This document shows, piece after piece, positions 27,299-36,898 of a DNA stretch of 55,061 nt; position 1 is the first letter of the stretch, and each line of letters opens with the position of its first letter. Both the position numbers and the translations under genes were made by a program. The stretch comes from Bacteroidales bacterium. GTDB lineage: Bacteria; Bacteroidota; Bacteroidia; Bacteroidales; WCHB1-69. The stretch lies in contig JAKSMC010000022.1 in NCBI GenBank assembly GCA_024400835.1, forward strand, positions 1 to 55,061, read 5' to 3'. The notes beneath the pieces are model-generated. The model did no database searches and had not been told where the DNA came from. It saw only the letters and a list, made by a program, of their open reading frames with translations.

Positions 27299-29422
27299 AT
27301 GCGCAAACAATTACTGATTATCACCCTGCTGCTTTTCGCCGTTCTTCTCGGACGGGCACAGAACGAGCACTACACCATCACCATCCTGCCGCCTGACACC
27401 AACTGGGGGAAAAACTCTGACACCACCTTCTTTTCAAATGCCTACCAGTCCTGGCGCGGCACGCTGTATTGGAACGACCTGCTGTACAACCCGCTCGGCG
27501 ACTGCCCCCGCGAGTGGTTCCACGTCGTGGAATACCAGGGCGACTTCTACCTATCCAAATACTACCCCTACTCCACCATCTTCACGGACAGCGTCATCAT
27601 CTACAACGGTATGGACTGGGGTTTCAACGCTTTTGCCGATTTCAAGCAGGACAAAGATTTTTCCTATCAATACACGGCTTTTCAAACGCGGCCGGACAGC
27701 ACCGTTGCCGCGTACCACCAATTCATCACGCAAGTGCCCGGACACGAAGGGCTGTACCTTTTCCACAAAGACAATGGCGACGATTACGAATTGGTCACCA
27801 ACCGCCACTACCTGAAAAACTTCAAAATCCTTGACGAGCATTTTGACGAAAATGGCGATTGGGAATTCCGTCCGCCCTACTATCCCCAACCAGACTTGGA
27901 CGACCTGTTCAGCAGTCACAATCCCCTCGACACCACTACCATAGTGGTTACACCGCAGTTAGTTCAGACTATGCGCAAGGCAAAAGCCAGCCGGAAGCGC
28001 CCACTCACCGACTTTTACTTCTGGCCAAACGGGACCGCACTTTATTGTAAGCATAACAAATGCGGAGTCATCAAATACAGCGGCGAAGTCATCATTCCGA
28101 GCGAGTATCAAAGAATATCCCTACACGAGGATCTCTTCATTCTTTCAAAAAATTGTAAAAAGAAGCAGCCCATTCCAATTTGTTCGGAAGGCCTTGCCGA
28201 CAAAAACGGAGAAATACTCATTCCCTGCAATCCAGATATAATAACCTTATACATCGAAGATTCCATCGTCACTGTTTTACAACATGCCAAAGACACCGTC
28301 GCTGATGTCCTCTATTATAACACTCAAACGAAAGAGTTCTGTGCCAAACCCACTTACGACAATTTTCCCGGATTTCATATCAACCGAAATTATTCTGAAA
28401 AAGACAGTCTGTTTGATGGCGATGGCAACCTTATTCTGTCCGACTATGATGCAATTATTTTTACAGACGGTATTGCCGTTGTTTTATTAGACACGTTATA
28501 CGGCGCCGTCAACCAAAATGGGAAGACCCTTCTCCCTTGCATTTATGACAATATCATGGTCAAAGACGACATCCTCACCGTGAAAAAAGACGGTAAAGTC
28601 GCCTTCGCCGATTTCAACGGGGAATTCATTACCCCGTTTATGGAAAACACCGGCAATCTATATGCGCACTCGGGGCTGATTGTCACCAGCCAACGTTCCG
28701 CAGACGGCTCGCACCTATTGAAAGGGGTTATCAATAGCAGAGGAAAGGTCATCGTGCCCTGCCAATACGATGACATTGAGATTTTTCCAGACGTCATTCT
28801 TTTGAAAAAAGACGGTAAATATGGTTTCTGCGACCGTGAAGGAAATATCATTGCCCCCTGCATATATGAGTTTTGTGAAAATCTATGGTGCATCTGCGTC
28901 TATGCCACTCCCCCAGCCAGTATTGATGGGAAATGGGGACTTATCAACCGACAGAACGAGGTGCTGATTCCGTTTGAATGGGATGGCATAGAACCATACG
29001 GAAACCTGGCTCTCGTCAAGAAGGACGGTTTGTGGGGAGGTGTCAATTTCGAACAAGACACCGTCATACCGATTCAGTACGACGAAATCATCACGAATCC
29101 GATTGGGTTGTATGCCGTTGTCAAAGACGGTAAAATGGGCATTATCGACACACTCGGCCACCTCATCGTGCCTTGCATCTACGAATACGACGAATACAAC
29201 TTCTGGCTTTGGATGGGAGTAGATTATACCGACAACCTGCTCATCACCTTGAAAAAGGGCGGGAAATTCGGAGCGGTCAACACCAACGGCGAGGTCGTCA
29301 TTCCTTTCGTTTACGACGAGTTGGGCTTTTTCTTCGGGGAAGGCATCCAGATGGTGCCCGCGCGCAAAGGCCACCGAATCGGCTATGTCGATAGATTCGG
29401 CAACAGCACGTTCACGAGATAA
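27299..29422 (+). CDS. Secreted WG-repeat protein
   Basis: A 707-residue protein with a signal peptide (residues 1-20, LLIITLLLFAVLLGRAQ). The first ~200 residues have no recognised domain. From about 240 onward there are many WG-type repeats of roughly 35-45 residues, each with a (K/G)-(W/Y/F)-G-x-(I/V)-(N/D) core and an (I/V)-(I/V/L)-P-(C/F)-x-Y-(D/E) strand. Examples are KCGVIKYSGEVIIPSEYQ, KYGFCDREGNIIAPCIYEF and KFGAVNTNGEVVIPFVYDEL. WG repeats build a beta-propeller-like solenoid in bacterial surface proteins of unknown ligand. No T9SS tail is seen, so it is likely periplasmic or membrane-associated. It converges on the large fibronectin gene. Confidence 0.9.
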   Translation: MRKQLLIITLLLFAVLLGRAQNEHYTITILPPDTNWGKNSDTTFFSNAYQSWRGTLYWNDLLYNPLGDCPREWFHVVEYQGDFYLSKYYPYSTIFTDSVIIYNGMDWGFNAFADFKQDKDFSYQYTAFQTRPDSTVAAYHQFITQVPGHEGLYLFHKDNGDDYELVTNRHYLKNFKILDEHFDENGDWEFRPPYYPQPDLDDLFSSHNPLDTTTIVVTPQLVQTMRKAKASRKRPLTDFYFWPNGTALYCKHNKCGVIKYSGEVIIPSEYQRISLHEDLFILSKNCKKKQPIPICSEGLADKNGEILIPCNPDIITLYIEDSIVTVLQHAKDTVADVLYYNTQTKEFCAKPTYDNFPGFHINRNYSEKDSLFDGDGNLILSDYDAIIFTDGIAVVLLDTLYGAVNQNGKTLLPCIYDNIMVKDDILTVKKDGKVAFADFNGEFITPFMENTGNLYAHSGLIVTSQRSADGSHLLKGVINSRGKVIVPCQYDDIEIFPDVILLKKDGKYGFCDREGNIIAPCIYEFCENLWCICVYATPPASIDGKWGLINRQNEVLIPFEWDGIEPYGNLALVKKDGLWGGVNFEQDTVIPIQYDEIITNPIGLYAVVKDGKMGIIDTLGHLIVPCIYEYDEYNFWLWMGVDYTDNLLITLKKGGKFGAVNTNGEVVIPFVYDELGFFFGEGIQMVPARKGHRIGYVDRFGNSTFTR

Positions 29423-29438
29423 TATCGCCACGCTCCAC

Positions 29439-29471
29439 AAAAAAGGTCCGCGCGGAAACATCGCACGGACC
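29439..29471 (-). terminator. Intrinsic terminator of the fibronectin-type gene
   Basis: On the minus strand GGTCCGTGC / GCGCGGACC (one G-U pair) is followed by six T residues. It sits between the two convergent genes. Confidence 0.85.
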
Positions 29472-29495
29472 CTATTGTCATTTAGCAATTATCAA

Positions 29496-32400
29496 TTACT
29501 TCTTCACCACACGTTTCGTCACTGCGCCATTGTCGGTTGTCACGCGGATGAAATAGACTCCGGCCGCATACTGACCGAGGTCAATTTGGACTGTGGCATC
29601 ATTTACGGAAATCGTATTGAGCAACTTGCCATACACGTCATACACGTTCACGACATTGATAGCACATTGCGAATTGAGGATTGTGCATTCACCAGTCGTG
29701 GGGTTAGGACTGATACGGACGGACGCATCCAGCGTATATTCGTCAATTCCATCAATCAACGTAGTGAAGGAGACAGCGTCGGTCCAATCAGAGGTAAGGT
29801 CGTCACTGCAGAGAGCCTGCACACGGACTTGGTACGGTGTGTTTTCCGTCAAATTCGACAGAGTGACATACGGGGTGTTTGTTTGGATGTTATCCCAAGA
29901 TGAAGCTGCATTCTGCTTGTATTGGACGTTCCAATTGTTCTCCTGGCCACCAGGGGTCCAGCTTACCAGGGCGCTGTAATGTGTGATTTCGCTGACAAGG
30001 ACAGTGGTCGGCTTATCGCAGACTACCACAGGAACCATAGTGTCGGTTTGGAATGTCAACGGGCCTGTCCAAACGGAATGATCGGAAGCGGAGCAAGCGG
30101 TTCTGACATAGAGATAATACTCTGTTTCCGGCATCAGGTTGGTCACCGTGAACATAGTATCATTGATAGTAAACGGCGTATAGTCGTCCGGATTGAACGG
30201 CATTGTGCTGTAAACATACTGCCACTGGCTGCTGTTTGCAGGTGCTGTGAATGTAATCGTGGCCGTCTGATCCGTGACATTATTCAAAGCAAGATTACTC
30301 GGAGAACTGCAAGTGAGCTCGCGGATTTGAACGGAATCAATCATTGCACTCGGGTTGCTGCCATCACGGTTATCGTTTTTCCATACAAAATAGAGACGTT
30401 TTGTCTGACCTGCATACGAACCGTCAATAACGGCAGAGAAGTGCTGCCAGGAACTTTGTCTGTTCAGTTTGTCGCTCAACGGTGTCAGGAAGGACTCGTC
30501 CCAGATGCCAGCTTCAACAGCTATCGGGTCAGCGATATATACTCTGACGAAGTCATAGGCAATGGGATAGACCATTTCGCCTTCGGCTTTCCAAGCGAAG
30601 CTCAATTCGAACTCAGAAGCGTTCTGGCCGAACTGGATGTCGCGGTAAGCCCATACGACGGATGATTCATCGAAAGTGTAGGCAGCTGCCGTACCGTTGT
30701 TGGACACAAACAGCACATTGTCGGTGCAACCAGTAGGCTGACCGATGTACCACTTATTCGTCTGGTTGCCGTTGACCAGCGTCCACATCGCATTTTCCTG
30801 AGCGTTGCTGAAATCCGTGAAATACGGAGTTTGTGTCAAAATCTGGGTGGTAGCCGCAGAAACTGGCAGACTGTAGTCACTGGTATCGGAGGAGGAGCAC
30901 AACGCTCTCACGTAGAAGTCGTATGCGGTGTTGGAAGAAAGATTCTGGATGGTGTAAGGATTCGTTGACACGGTGACTTGTGTGCCGTTGCCAGGAACGA
31001 AGCCGCTTTCGCCATACTCAATCACCCATTGCGTCTCTTGGCCATAGGCTGTCCAACCCAAGGTCAGTGCGTTGGAAGTGATATTGTTGGTTGTTAGATT
31101 GTCGGGATGCACGCAGGAAGCAGCCTGAACGCATTGGGCCATCAGCTCGAAGCCGTCGTAAGAATTTGAGCTGTTGGAGGTGAAATGCAAGGTCAGCGGG
31201 CCAGTGGTGGAAGTCACGTTCATCGTGCCCACGCCGGAAGGAACATCAGAACTTTCCCAGAGCAGGCCGCCCGTCATACCGACACCGTCGTAAATGGAGA
31301 GCACGTCGCCCCAGCTTTCCAATCGGAAAGTACCCGTAATATTGGCAAACATACCGGTCTGGTCGGGATAAATCACCAGGACGTCATTGGAGTTGGTTGC
31401 ATAGCTGTTGGCCACGCCACCGTTGTCGAATATGCGCATTGAGCAGGTATAAAGGGTGTCCACAGCGTTCTGATGCATCACGTAGGCGTCAGGACAGCCT
31501 GCGACAGGACCGCGCCACGGGCTCCAATCGTACGTGCCGCACAAACTTCTGACATAGAAGTCATAGATGCCGTCGGACAAACCGCTGATGGTAGCGACCG
31601 GAGTGGTGGAAACGGCCAGCACAGTGCCCAGGCCGGTGCCCACTTCAAAACCACGAGGACCATATTCCACTTCCCATTCCGTCTGCGTAGGATCAGACAG
31701 GGTCCATTGCAACGTAAGCTCACCAGCTGCGGTGCTGCTCACCTGAAGAGCAGTCGGACGTTCGCAAGATGTCATATAGTCGAGACTGATATTGTCAACA
31801 TATCCAGTATTGTAAAACACGGAATGACCAGCTCTGATAGCGATGTAGGTTTCCGTACCGAAATAGGAAGAGAAGTCAACCGTATATGTCTGATAGGCCG
31901 CACTGGTAGTTGTAATGGTGTCAATGGCAACGAACGTGTTGGCCATCGTCGGGTCAGACATCACGCCGACTTCGAGTACCAGCGTGTCATTGGCGGTAGT
32001 TCTGGCATCCAGAGCAAGGGAAAGCATATACAGCGGATTGGCCATCACGTCGATTTCAGGAAGGATGGCATATTGTTCACCGTAGCCTGTCATATCAGCG
32101 GTGGCAAAATAAACGGTGTTTGAGCCCGAGGCTGCAAAATCGGGGGCGTCAACCACTAAGGGCAGGTAGTCGTTATTGGCTCCCGTGTTCAGATAAGACC
32201 AGCAATGCGGCAGGTTATTGGCTGCAGCATAGGCTGAATATGCGCCGTCAACGATATCGAAATTCTCATTATAAGGTACCATGTCGATGGCTTCGCAACC
32301 AGACCAGAATGATGCAGACTCCCATTCGCTCTGCGTTGAGCCGCAATTAGCTCTGACATACACATCGTAATAACTATTAGCCAAAAGGCTGTAGATAGAG

Positions 32401-34199
32401 GTGTTGGGTGTTCCATAAACGGTTTCGTAAGGAGCCGCGTCTGGGTCAACGGTGCCGTGCAGACCGTACACCACGTCCCAGGCGGTCTCAGTAGCGCCAG
32501 CGGTCCAATGCAAATCTGCCGACGCAGAGGTAACACTGTCGATGGTCACATTGGAAACGTGGAAACAGGACGGAGCCTCGGTGATTGTAATATCGTCGAG
32601 GAACATATAACAATTGGAACGGAAAGCCAAATAGCGGCCGGTGCCAGTGTAGTTGGAGGTGTTCACTTCCATCAGTTCCCACGGGCCGACTTCGGACGGG
32701 TAGGCTTGCGTGATCGGTGCAAAGGTGCTGTAATCTGTCGGATCATTCATCACGCCCAGTTCGAAAGAAGGTGTTGTATTCGACAGGCGCATCGCGTAAA
32801 AGGAAACCACCAGATTGCTGATGTCGAACTGGTCGTCCAAACGAGGCAAGGCCAAATAGGCGTAATGGCTTGCATTACCGTCAAAGTTCATACTGTTGGG
32901 GGCGGAATGCGCCAACATATTCAAAGAAGGTGTTTCAAACATCTGGCTTGTACCGGAATTCCAGCACATCGGAATCTGGTCGTTGCCAGAAAGTTGGTCG
33001 AAGTTCTCAGTGAACGGCAAGGTGGTGATACCAGAGCAGGCGGTCGTAACGTCCAAAACCACAGGTTCGCTGTACTCATTATTACCGCAATCGGATGTGA
33101 TTCTAATCTGATAGGAAGACATCGGGGCAAGGTTGTTGATAGTATAGGGCGAGGAGGCCACACTTCCCAAAGAAGTCCACGTGGAAGCGGATGCCAGCTT
33201 ATAGTCAATGTTCCACATATACTCATTTGCGCCCGGAGCCCATTCGATGGTCACGGCATCTCCGGCCACGTCAGAGACGAGCACGTTGGGAGCCACACAG
33301 GTAATGGTGTTGTTGCAGTCAGCACCGAATTTGGTGTTGAGTCTGGATGTTGAACTGTTGGCCGCACTCGGCAGGTTGCTGATGGACGGCTGCAGATTAT
33401 CCGATGAGAAGCACAACGTGGTAGTGCTGGTCTGATGCGCATAGAAGTAATCGTAGCTCACGTAAGAACCTGTTTCGTCAATAACGATCACGGCCAGATT
33501 GTCGGTACCATTATACACGAAAGGAGTACTGAAAGTAAAGGAGTTCCAGCCTTGTCCGAAGGTCGTCGGACCGGAATAGACCAATTGTGCGTTCTGCATC
33601 GGCAGCCACGTGGTAGGGTTGCTTTGGGACGTATGCATCAAATACACGGAAAGGTTTCGCGTGCCGGAATAAGCAAACGCGCAATCAAAGGCGATGAAAC
33701 TCAGCGTGGTGGCACCGTCCATTTCCGCAGCCGTGTATATCTGCTGGGTGATAGAATATCTATAGTAACCATTGGTGGGCAGATCGTTATCGGACAGTGT
33801 GCCGTTGCCGACAGTGAACTCACCACCTGCCAGACAGCCCGTGCTGAAAGTGCTGACCACCGTGTCGCTGTATCCGTTTTCACATTCCATATAAAGACGG
33901 ATATCGTAGGAAGTCTGCGGCAGCAATCCTGACAACAGCAGGCGGTTTTGCATCGTGCTTTCCTGCATCCAGTTATTGGTGCCGTGCACTGCGCATTCCA
34001 CAAAGTAGGTCGCATTGCCCAATGCTTGCGCACCCGGAGTCCATGAAACCAAAGCAGAAGCACCTGCAATATGATCAACCACGACATTCGTCGGTGCCTG
34101 GCATCCGGACCTTCCGTTAGGCGCGACGTGTGATTTTTGAGCATACACGTAGGATATCATCATCCACAATGTCAAAAAGTAGCATAAAAACTTCTTCAT
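29496..34199 (-). CDS. Giant T9SS-sorted fibronectin type III / MAM-like / CUB-like protein
   Basis: A 1567-residue secreted protein. Signal peptide: MKKFLCYFLTLWMMISYVYA. The body alternates fibronectin type III modules (openers like APTNVVVDHIAGASALVSWT; closers like YDIRLYMECENGYSDT) with choice-of-anchor/MAM-like modules (LPFTENFDQLSGNDQIPMCW). One CUB-like segment reads LSIYDGVGMTGGLLWESSD, then LHFTSNSSNSYDGFELM. Cys occurs in regular pairs. The last ~75 residues are a type A sorting domain (RISPNPTTGEC, VYDVYGKLL, YAAGVYFIRV, KRVVKK). It is a likely surface adhesin or carbohydrate/protein-binding scaffold. ATG at 34199; an ATG at 34244 would add 15 residues before the signal peptide. 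Confidence 0.92.
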   Translation of the reverse strand: MKKFLCYFLTLWMMISYVYAQKSHVAPNGRSGCQAPTNVVVDHIAGASALVSWTPGAQALGNATYFVECAVHGTNNWMQESTMQNRLLLSGLLPQTSYDIRLYMECENGYSDTVVSTFSTGCLAGGEFTVGNGTLSDNDLPTNGYYRYSITQQIYTAAEMDGATTLSFIAFDCAFAYSGTRNLSVYLMHTSQSNPTTWLPMQNAQLVYSGPTTFGQGWNSFTFSTPFVYNGTDNLAVIVIDETGSYVSYDYFYAHQTSTTTLCFSSDNLQPSISNLPSAANSSTSRLNTKFGADCNNTITCVAPNVLVSDVAGDAVTIEWAPGANEYMWNIDYKLASASTWTSLGSVASSPYTINNLAPMSSYQIRITSDCGNNEYSEPVVLDVTTACSGITTLPFTENFDQLSGNDQIPMCWNSGTSQMFETPSLNMLAHSAPNSMNFDGNASHYAYLALPRLDDQFDISNLVVSFYAMRLSNTTPSFELGVMNDPTDYSTFAPITQAYPSEVGPWELMEVNTSNYTGTGRYLAFRSNCYMFLDDITITEAPSCFHVSNVTIDSVTSASADLHWTAGATETAWDVVYGLHGTVDPDAAPYETVYGTPNTSIYSLLANSYYDVYVRANCGSTQSEWESASFWSGCEAIDMVPYNENFDIVDGAYSAYAAANNLPHCWSYLNTGANNDYLPLVVDAPDFAASGSNTVYFATADMTGYGEQYAILPEIDVMANPLYMLSLALDARTTANDTLVLEVGVMSDPTMANTFVAIDTITTTSAAYQTYTVDFSSYFGTETYIAIRAGHSVFYNTGYVDNISLDYMTSCERPTALQVSSTAAGELTLQWTLSDPTQTEWEVEYGPRGFEVGTGLGTVLAVSTTPVATISGLSDGIYDFYVRSLCGTYDWSPWRGPVAGCPDAYVMHQNAVDTLYTCSMRIFDNGGVANSYATNSNDVLVIYPDQTGMFANITGTFRLESWGDVLSIYDGVGMTGGLLWESSDVPSGVGTMNVTSTTGPLTLHFTSNSSNSYDGFELMAQCVQAASCVHPDNLTTNNITSNALTLGWTAYGQETQWVIEYGESGFVPGNGTQVTVSTNPYTIQNLSSNTAYDFYVRALCSSSDTSDYSLPVSAATTQILTQTPYFTDFSNAQENAMWTLVNGNQTNKWYIGQPTGCTDNVLFVSNNGTAAAYTFDESSVVWAYRDIQFGQNASEFELSFAWKAEGEMVYPIAYDFVRVYIADPIAVEAGIWDESFLTPLSDKLNRQSSWQHFSAVIDGSYAGQTKRLYFVWKNDNRDGSNPSAMIDSVQIRELTCSSPSNLALNNVTDQTATITFTAPANSSQWQYVYSTMPFNPDDYTPFTINDTMFTVTNLMPETEYYLYVRTACSASDHSVWTGPLTFQTDTMVPVVVCDKPTTVLVSEITHYSALVSWTPGGQENNWNVQYKQNAASSWDNIQTNTPYVTLSNLTENTPYQVRVQALCSDDLTSDWTDAVSFTTLIDGIDEYTLDASVRISPNPTTGECTILNSQCAINVVNVYDVYGKLLNTISVNDATVQIDLGQYAAGVYFIRVTTDNGAVTKRVVKK

Positions 34200-34405
34200 A
34201 ATAAAACAATATTTATTTGATATTAAACTAATTATATTATTCATAAAGACGAGGCGAAGATACGATTTTTTAGCGTCTCCAAATCCTATTTCTGAAGGAC
34301 AATAATATCAACATCAAAAAAAAACATAATGTTTCTTCTTGATGATCCAAATGAAATTCAAACTATTATTTATCAATATTTTTCAGACGGCACAACAGGC
34401 CGAGT

Positions 34406-35347
34406 CTAAAAATCCGCATCCAACACTTGCCAGTTATTGCCGCGGAACACCCACAAAGAGCCGTAGCCATCAGATTTACACGTCTTTCGAACAGCCGCCA
34501 CTAAGGTGCTGGCATCCACGTTCAAACAAGAAATACAGTCGTCCGACAATCCGTTACTATCACATATTGTTGCAATATTATTTAGAGTTCCATCTTCTAT
34601 CAACCCGACGCTACAATGTTGGCCATCATTGTAAAGGCAATAAACCTTATCTTCGCAAATAAAGGAGGCCAACAGGACGGGGCCTTCCCACCATCTCCTG
34701 TTCTGGTACAACACAGTGCTTCCTTCATCAGAAGTGGAATAAGGTCTGCTATTTCGCACACCTTTACTTCGAATCATTTTTCCCGGCTCATATTCAACCA
34801 GGCAACGGGGAGTCATCATCAGATACTTACCGTCCCTGCAAAAAAATGAGAGCCAATCGCGTCTCAGACCCGCACATTCCTTGCGGATTCCGGCCTTTAA
34901 ATCATAGAAATATATGATGGAACCAAACTCTCCGTGGTCCATTTGGGAGACGTGGTAGTTTTCATCCTGATATACAAAGCACTCATCATAGGCCAGAGAA
35001 TCCACTTCTTCGTATGAGCCATAAATCTCATCTATTTCAAAATCCGTTTTCACATCCAATGCTGTCAAATTGGAACGGAAGAAGTGTGGCTGAGGAATAT
35101 TGATACTACGTTTGACGACGTCATTTGAATCGGATTTTACATAAACAGGACACTTCTTGTACTTTTCAGCGGAGCGCTCAAAATACAAAGTGATATCGTT
35201 CATCTCAATTGAATCTCTAACGGCTAAATCGTCATTCGGCAGGGATAATCTCTGTAGCGAATAGTCTCTGAGCAGCTCAGCACTATCCACTTGTGCCCGT
35301 ACTGCCACAAAGGAGAGCAGCAGGGAAAGGAATATTATCTGTTTCAT
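34406..35347 (-). CDS. Secreted protein of unknown function
   Basis: A 313-residue protein with a signal peptide (residues 1-18, IIFLSLLLSFVAVRAQ) and no domain I recognise. The mature part is acidic, with several Cys and Trp/Tyr-rich stretches (QNRRWWEGPVLLASF; SLWVFRGNNWQVLDADF). Repeated motifs of the form FCRDGKYLM, CEDKVYCLYNDG and GSLWVFRGNNW suggest beta-propeller-like strands. No T9SS tail or lipobox is seen. It is transcribed alone, between the fibronectin gene and kamE, whose terminator separates it from the lysine operon. Confidence 0.65.
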   Translation of the reverse strand: MKQIIFLSLLLSFVAVRAQVDSAELLRDYSLQRLSLPNDDLAVRDSIEMNDITLYFERSAEKYKKCPVYVKSDSNDVVKRSINIPQPHFFRSNLTALDVKTDFEIDEIYGSYEEVDSLAYDECFVYQDENYHVSQMDHGEFGSIIYFYDLKAGIRKECAGLRRDWLSFFCRDGKYLMMTPRCLVEYEPGKMIRSKGVRNSRPYSTSDEGSTVLYQNRRWWEGPVLLASFICEDKVYCLYNDGQHCSVGLIEDGTLNNIATICDSNGLSDDCISCLNVDASTLVAAVRKTCKSDGYGSLWVFRGNNWQVLDADF

Positions 35348-35353
35348 AATGTT

Positions 35354-35390
35354 AAAAAAAGGAAAGCCTGCGCATCAGCACCGGCTTTCC
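35354..35390 (-). terminator. Intrinsic terminator of the kam operon
   Basis: Minus strand: GGAAAGCC / GGCTTTCC stem with a T run, 16 nt after the kamE stop. Confidence 0.85.
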
Positions 35391-35406
35391 CTTATAGTTC
35401 ATCGGA

Positions 35407-36195
35407 TTAGCAATGCATTCTTCTATCTAACTCTTGAGCGATGAAGGAAGCCACATCGTCAGCGTAGGTGTTCATGCCGAAGCCAGCGTCGAAGCCGAGT
35501 TCCTTGGCCAGTTCGTGGGTGATACGCGGACCACCGCAGCAAACGATCATCTTGTCGCGCAAACCTTCTGCTTCCAACATTTCAATCATCTCAGTCATGT
35601 TCTTGATGTGAACGTCTTTCTGCGTTACAGTTTGGGAAACGAGCAATGCGTCAGCGTGCATTTCCACAGCCTTGGCGATAAACTCCTCGTTAGGAATCTG
35701 ACTGCCCATATTGAGCGCGTCGAACATATCGTAACGCTCGATGCCGTAATGGCCGGCATAGCCCTTCATATTCATGATAGCGTCAATGCCCACGGTGTGT
35801 GCGTCCGTACCGGTGCTGGCACCAACCACCACGATTTTACGACCGATGTGTTCACGGATGAACTGGTCGGTTTCAGGCATAGACCAAACGGTGGATTCCA
35901 CCTTTGGCACGTGAATCGTAGAATAATCCACGGTGTGGGTGCAGGAGCCATAGCAGTTCACGAATGTGAATCCGTTGGTCAGCTCTTTATAATAAACCAC
36001 CTGAGGATTATCAAAACCCATCTTTTTCATCAATTGTTTAGCCGCCTCCACAGCTTCGTCGCCGCAGGGAACCGGCAAGGTAAAACTCAACTGAGTTTTA
36101 CCGTCATTCATCGTGTCACCGTAAGGTTTTACACGGGTCAAGTCTAAGGTCTGATCAAAATCTTTTTGATCCATTGAATACAAACCGCCACTCAT
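35407..36195 (-). CDS. kamE: Lysine 5,6-aminomutase beta subunit (B12-binding)
   Basis: A 262-residue cobalamin-binding subunit of lysine 5,6-aminomutase, which moves the terminal amino group of D-lysine or beta-lysine during lysine fermentation. The B12-binding motif region VVVGASTGTDAHTVGIDAIM has the D-x-H-x-x-G core. SQTVTQKDVH and IVCCGGPRI complete the Rossmann-like B12 domain. The Lys that forms the PLP imine in this family lies in the GYAGHYGIERYD neighbourhood or just before it. The N-terminal dimerisation part is FTLPVPCGDEAVEAAKQLMK. It ends the operon that starts with kamD, from which it is separated by three other genes. Confidence 0.95.
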   Translation of the reverse strand: MSGGLYSMDQKDFDQTLDLTRVKPYGDTMNDGKTQLSFTLPVPCGDEAVEAAKQLMKKMGFDNPQVVYYKELTNGFTFVNCYGSCTHTVDYSTIHVPKVESTVWSMPETDQFIREHIGRKIVVVGASTGTDAHTVGIDAIMNMKGYAGHYGIERYDMFDALNMGSQIPNEEFIAKAVEMHADALLVSQTVTQKDVHIKNMTEMIEMLEAEGLRDKMIVCCGGPRITHELAKELGFDAGFGMNTYADDVASFIAQELDRRMHC

Positions 36196-36326
36196 AATCT
36201 TGATATTAAATTGTTAAGTTATTAATTTGTTATTTGTTATCTGTGATCTGTGAACTGTTATGTTCAAAGTTTAAGGTTTAAAGTTTAAACAGCTAACGGC
36301 TAATGGCCAATGGCTAAAAGCCGTCA
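36196..36326. repeat. Low-complexity spacer before kamE
   Basis: Slipped repeats of CTGTGA-, GTTTAAAG- and GGCTAATGG-type words. A similar AGCTAATAGCTAATGG stretch lies at about 39500-39515. Such spacers are frequent in Bacteroidales genomes. Confidence 0.5.
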
Positions 36327-36863
36327 TCACTTCGCTCCTACGAAATAATCCTCTTTGTCTTCAAACAGAATGTTGAAGGAGGTCATACTGCCGTAGATGC
36401 GGGAGATGTACTGTTGCAGATTCACCTTTTCCTCATCGGTCAGGGAGTCGCTGCTGTTGATGTTCTGTTCGAGCACGCGCAGACGGTCGCGCATCATCAC
36501 AATCTTATGGAAGAATGTTTCGATGGGCATCTCTTTGGGCTTGAGTTCGGCATTGGCGGGTTGCAAAATCATTGTGCCGCCCTGCCACTTCTTGCCCAAA
36601 TCGGCCTTATGCTCGATGCCGTTGTATTTGTTGAGTATGTGTGTCAGCACTTTTTCAAAGTCCCGGATATTGAGTTTCGGTTGGTCGTCATCGGCTTCCA
36701 CAGCCTCCACGACCTCCAATTCGACGCTCAACTTCGAGAACTCGATTTCGCCTCCGCGTTCGAACATTATCTTATAGGTCAGGTCATTGTTCGCACTGAT
36801 GATGCCTTCGCCATATTTTTCGTGCGATACGCGGGTGCCAACGGGAAGATTGTCTTTATCCAT
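36327..36863 (-). CDS. Tudor-like domain protein in the lysine aminomutase operon
   Basis: A 178-residue cytoplasmic protein. The N-terminal ~55 residues (VGTRVSHEKYGEGIISANND) resemble the small Tudor-like domain found at the C-terminus of UvrD/PcrA helicases. The rest is helical (MPIETFFHKIVMMRDRLRVL, EEKVNLQQYISRIYGSM). The function is unknown. Its position between kamD and kamE suggests a part in aminomutase assembly or regulation, but that is only from context. 131 nt of repeat-like spacer separate it from kamE. Confidence 0.7.
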   Translation of the reverse strand: MDKDNLPVGTRVSHEKYGEGIISANNDLTYKIMFERGGEIEFSKLSVELEVVEAVEADDDQPKLNIRDFEKVLTHILNKYNGIEHKADLGKKWQGGTMILQPANAELKPKEMPIETFFHKIVMMRDRLRVLEQNINSSDSLTDEEKVNLQQYISRIYGSMTSFNILFEDKEDYFVGAK

Positions 36864-36898
36864 ATATTTAATATTGTATGGTTATTTATTTGTCGTAA

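Noticed and set aside
32457..33353. 298-codon open frame opposite the fibronectin-type gene
   Set aside because: Shadow caused by the codon bias of the real gene; no family resemblance.
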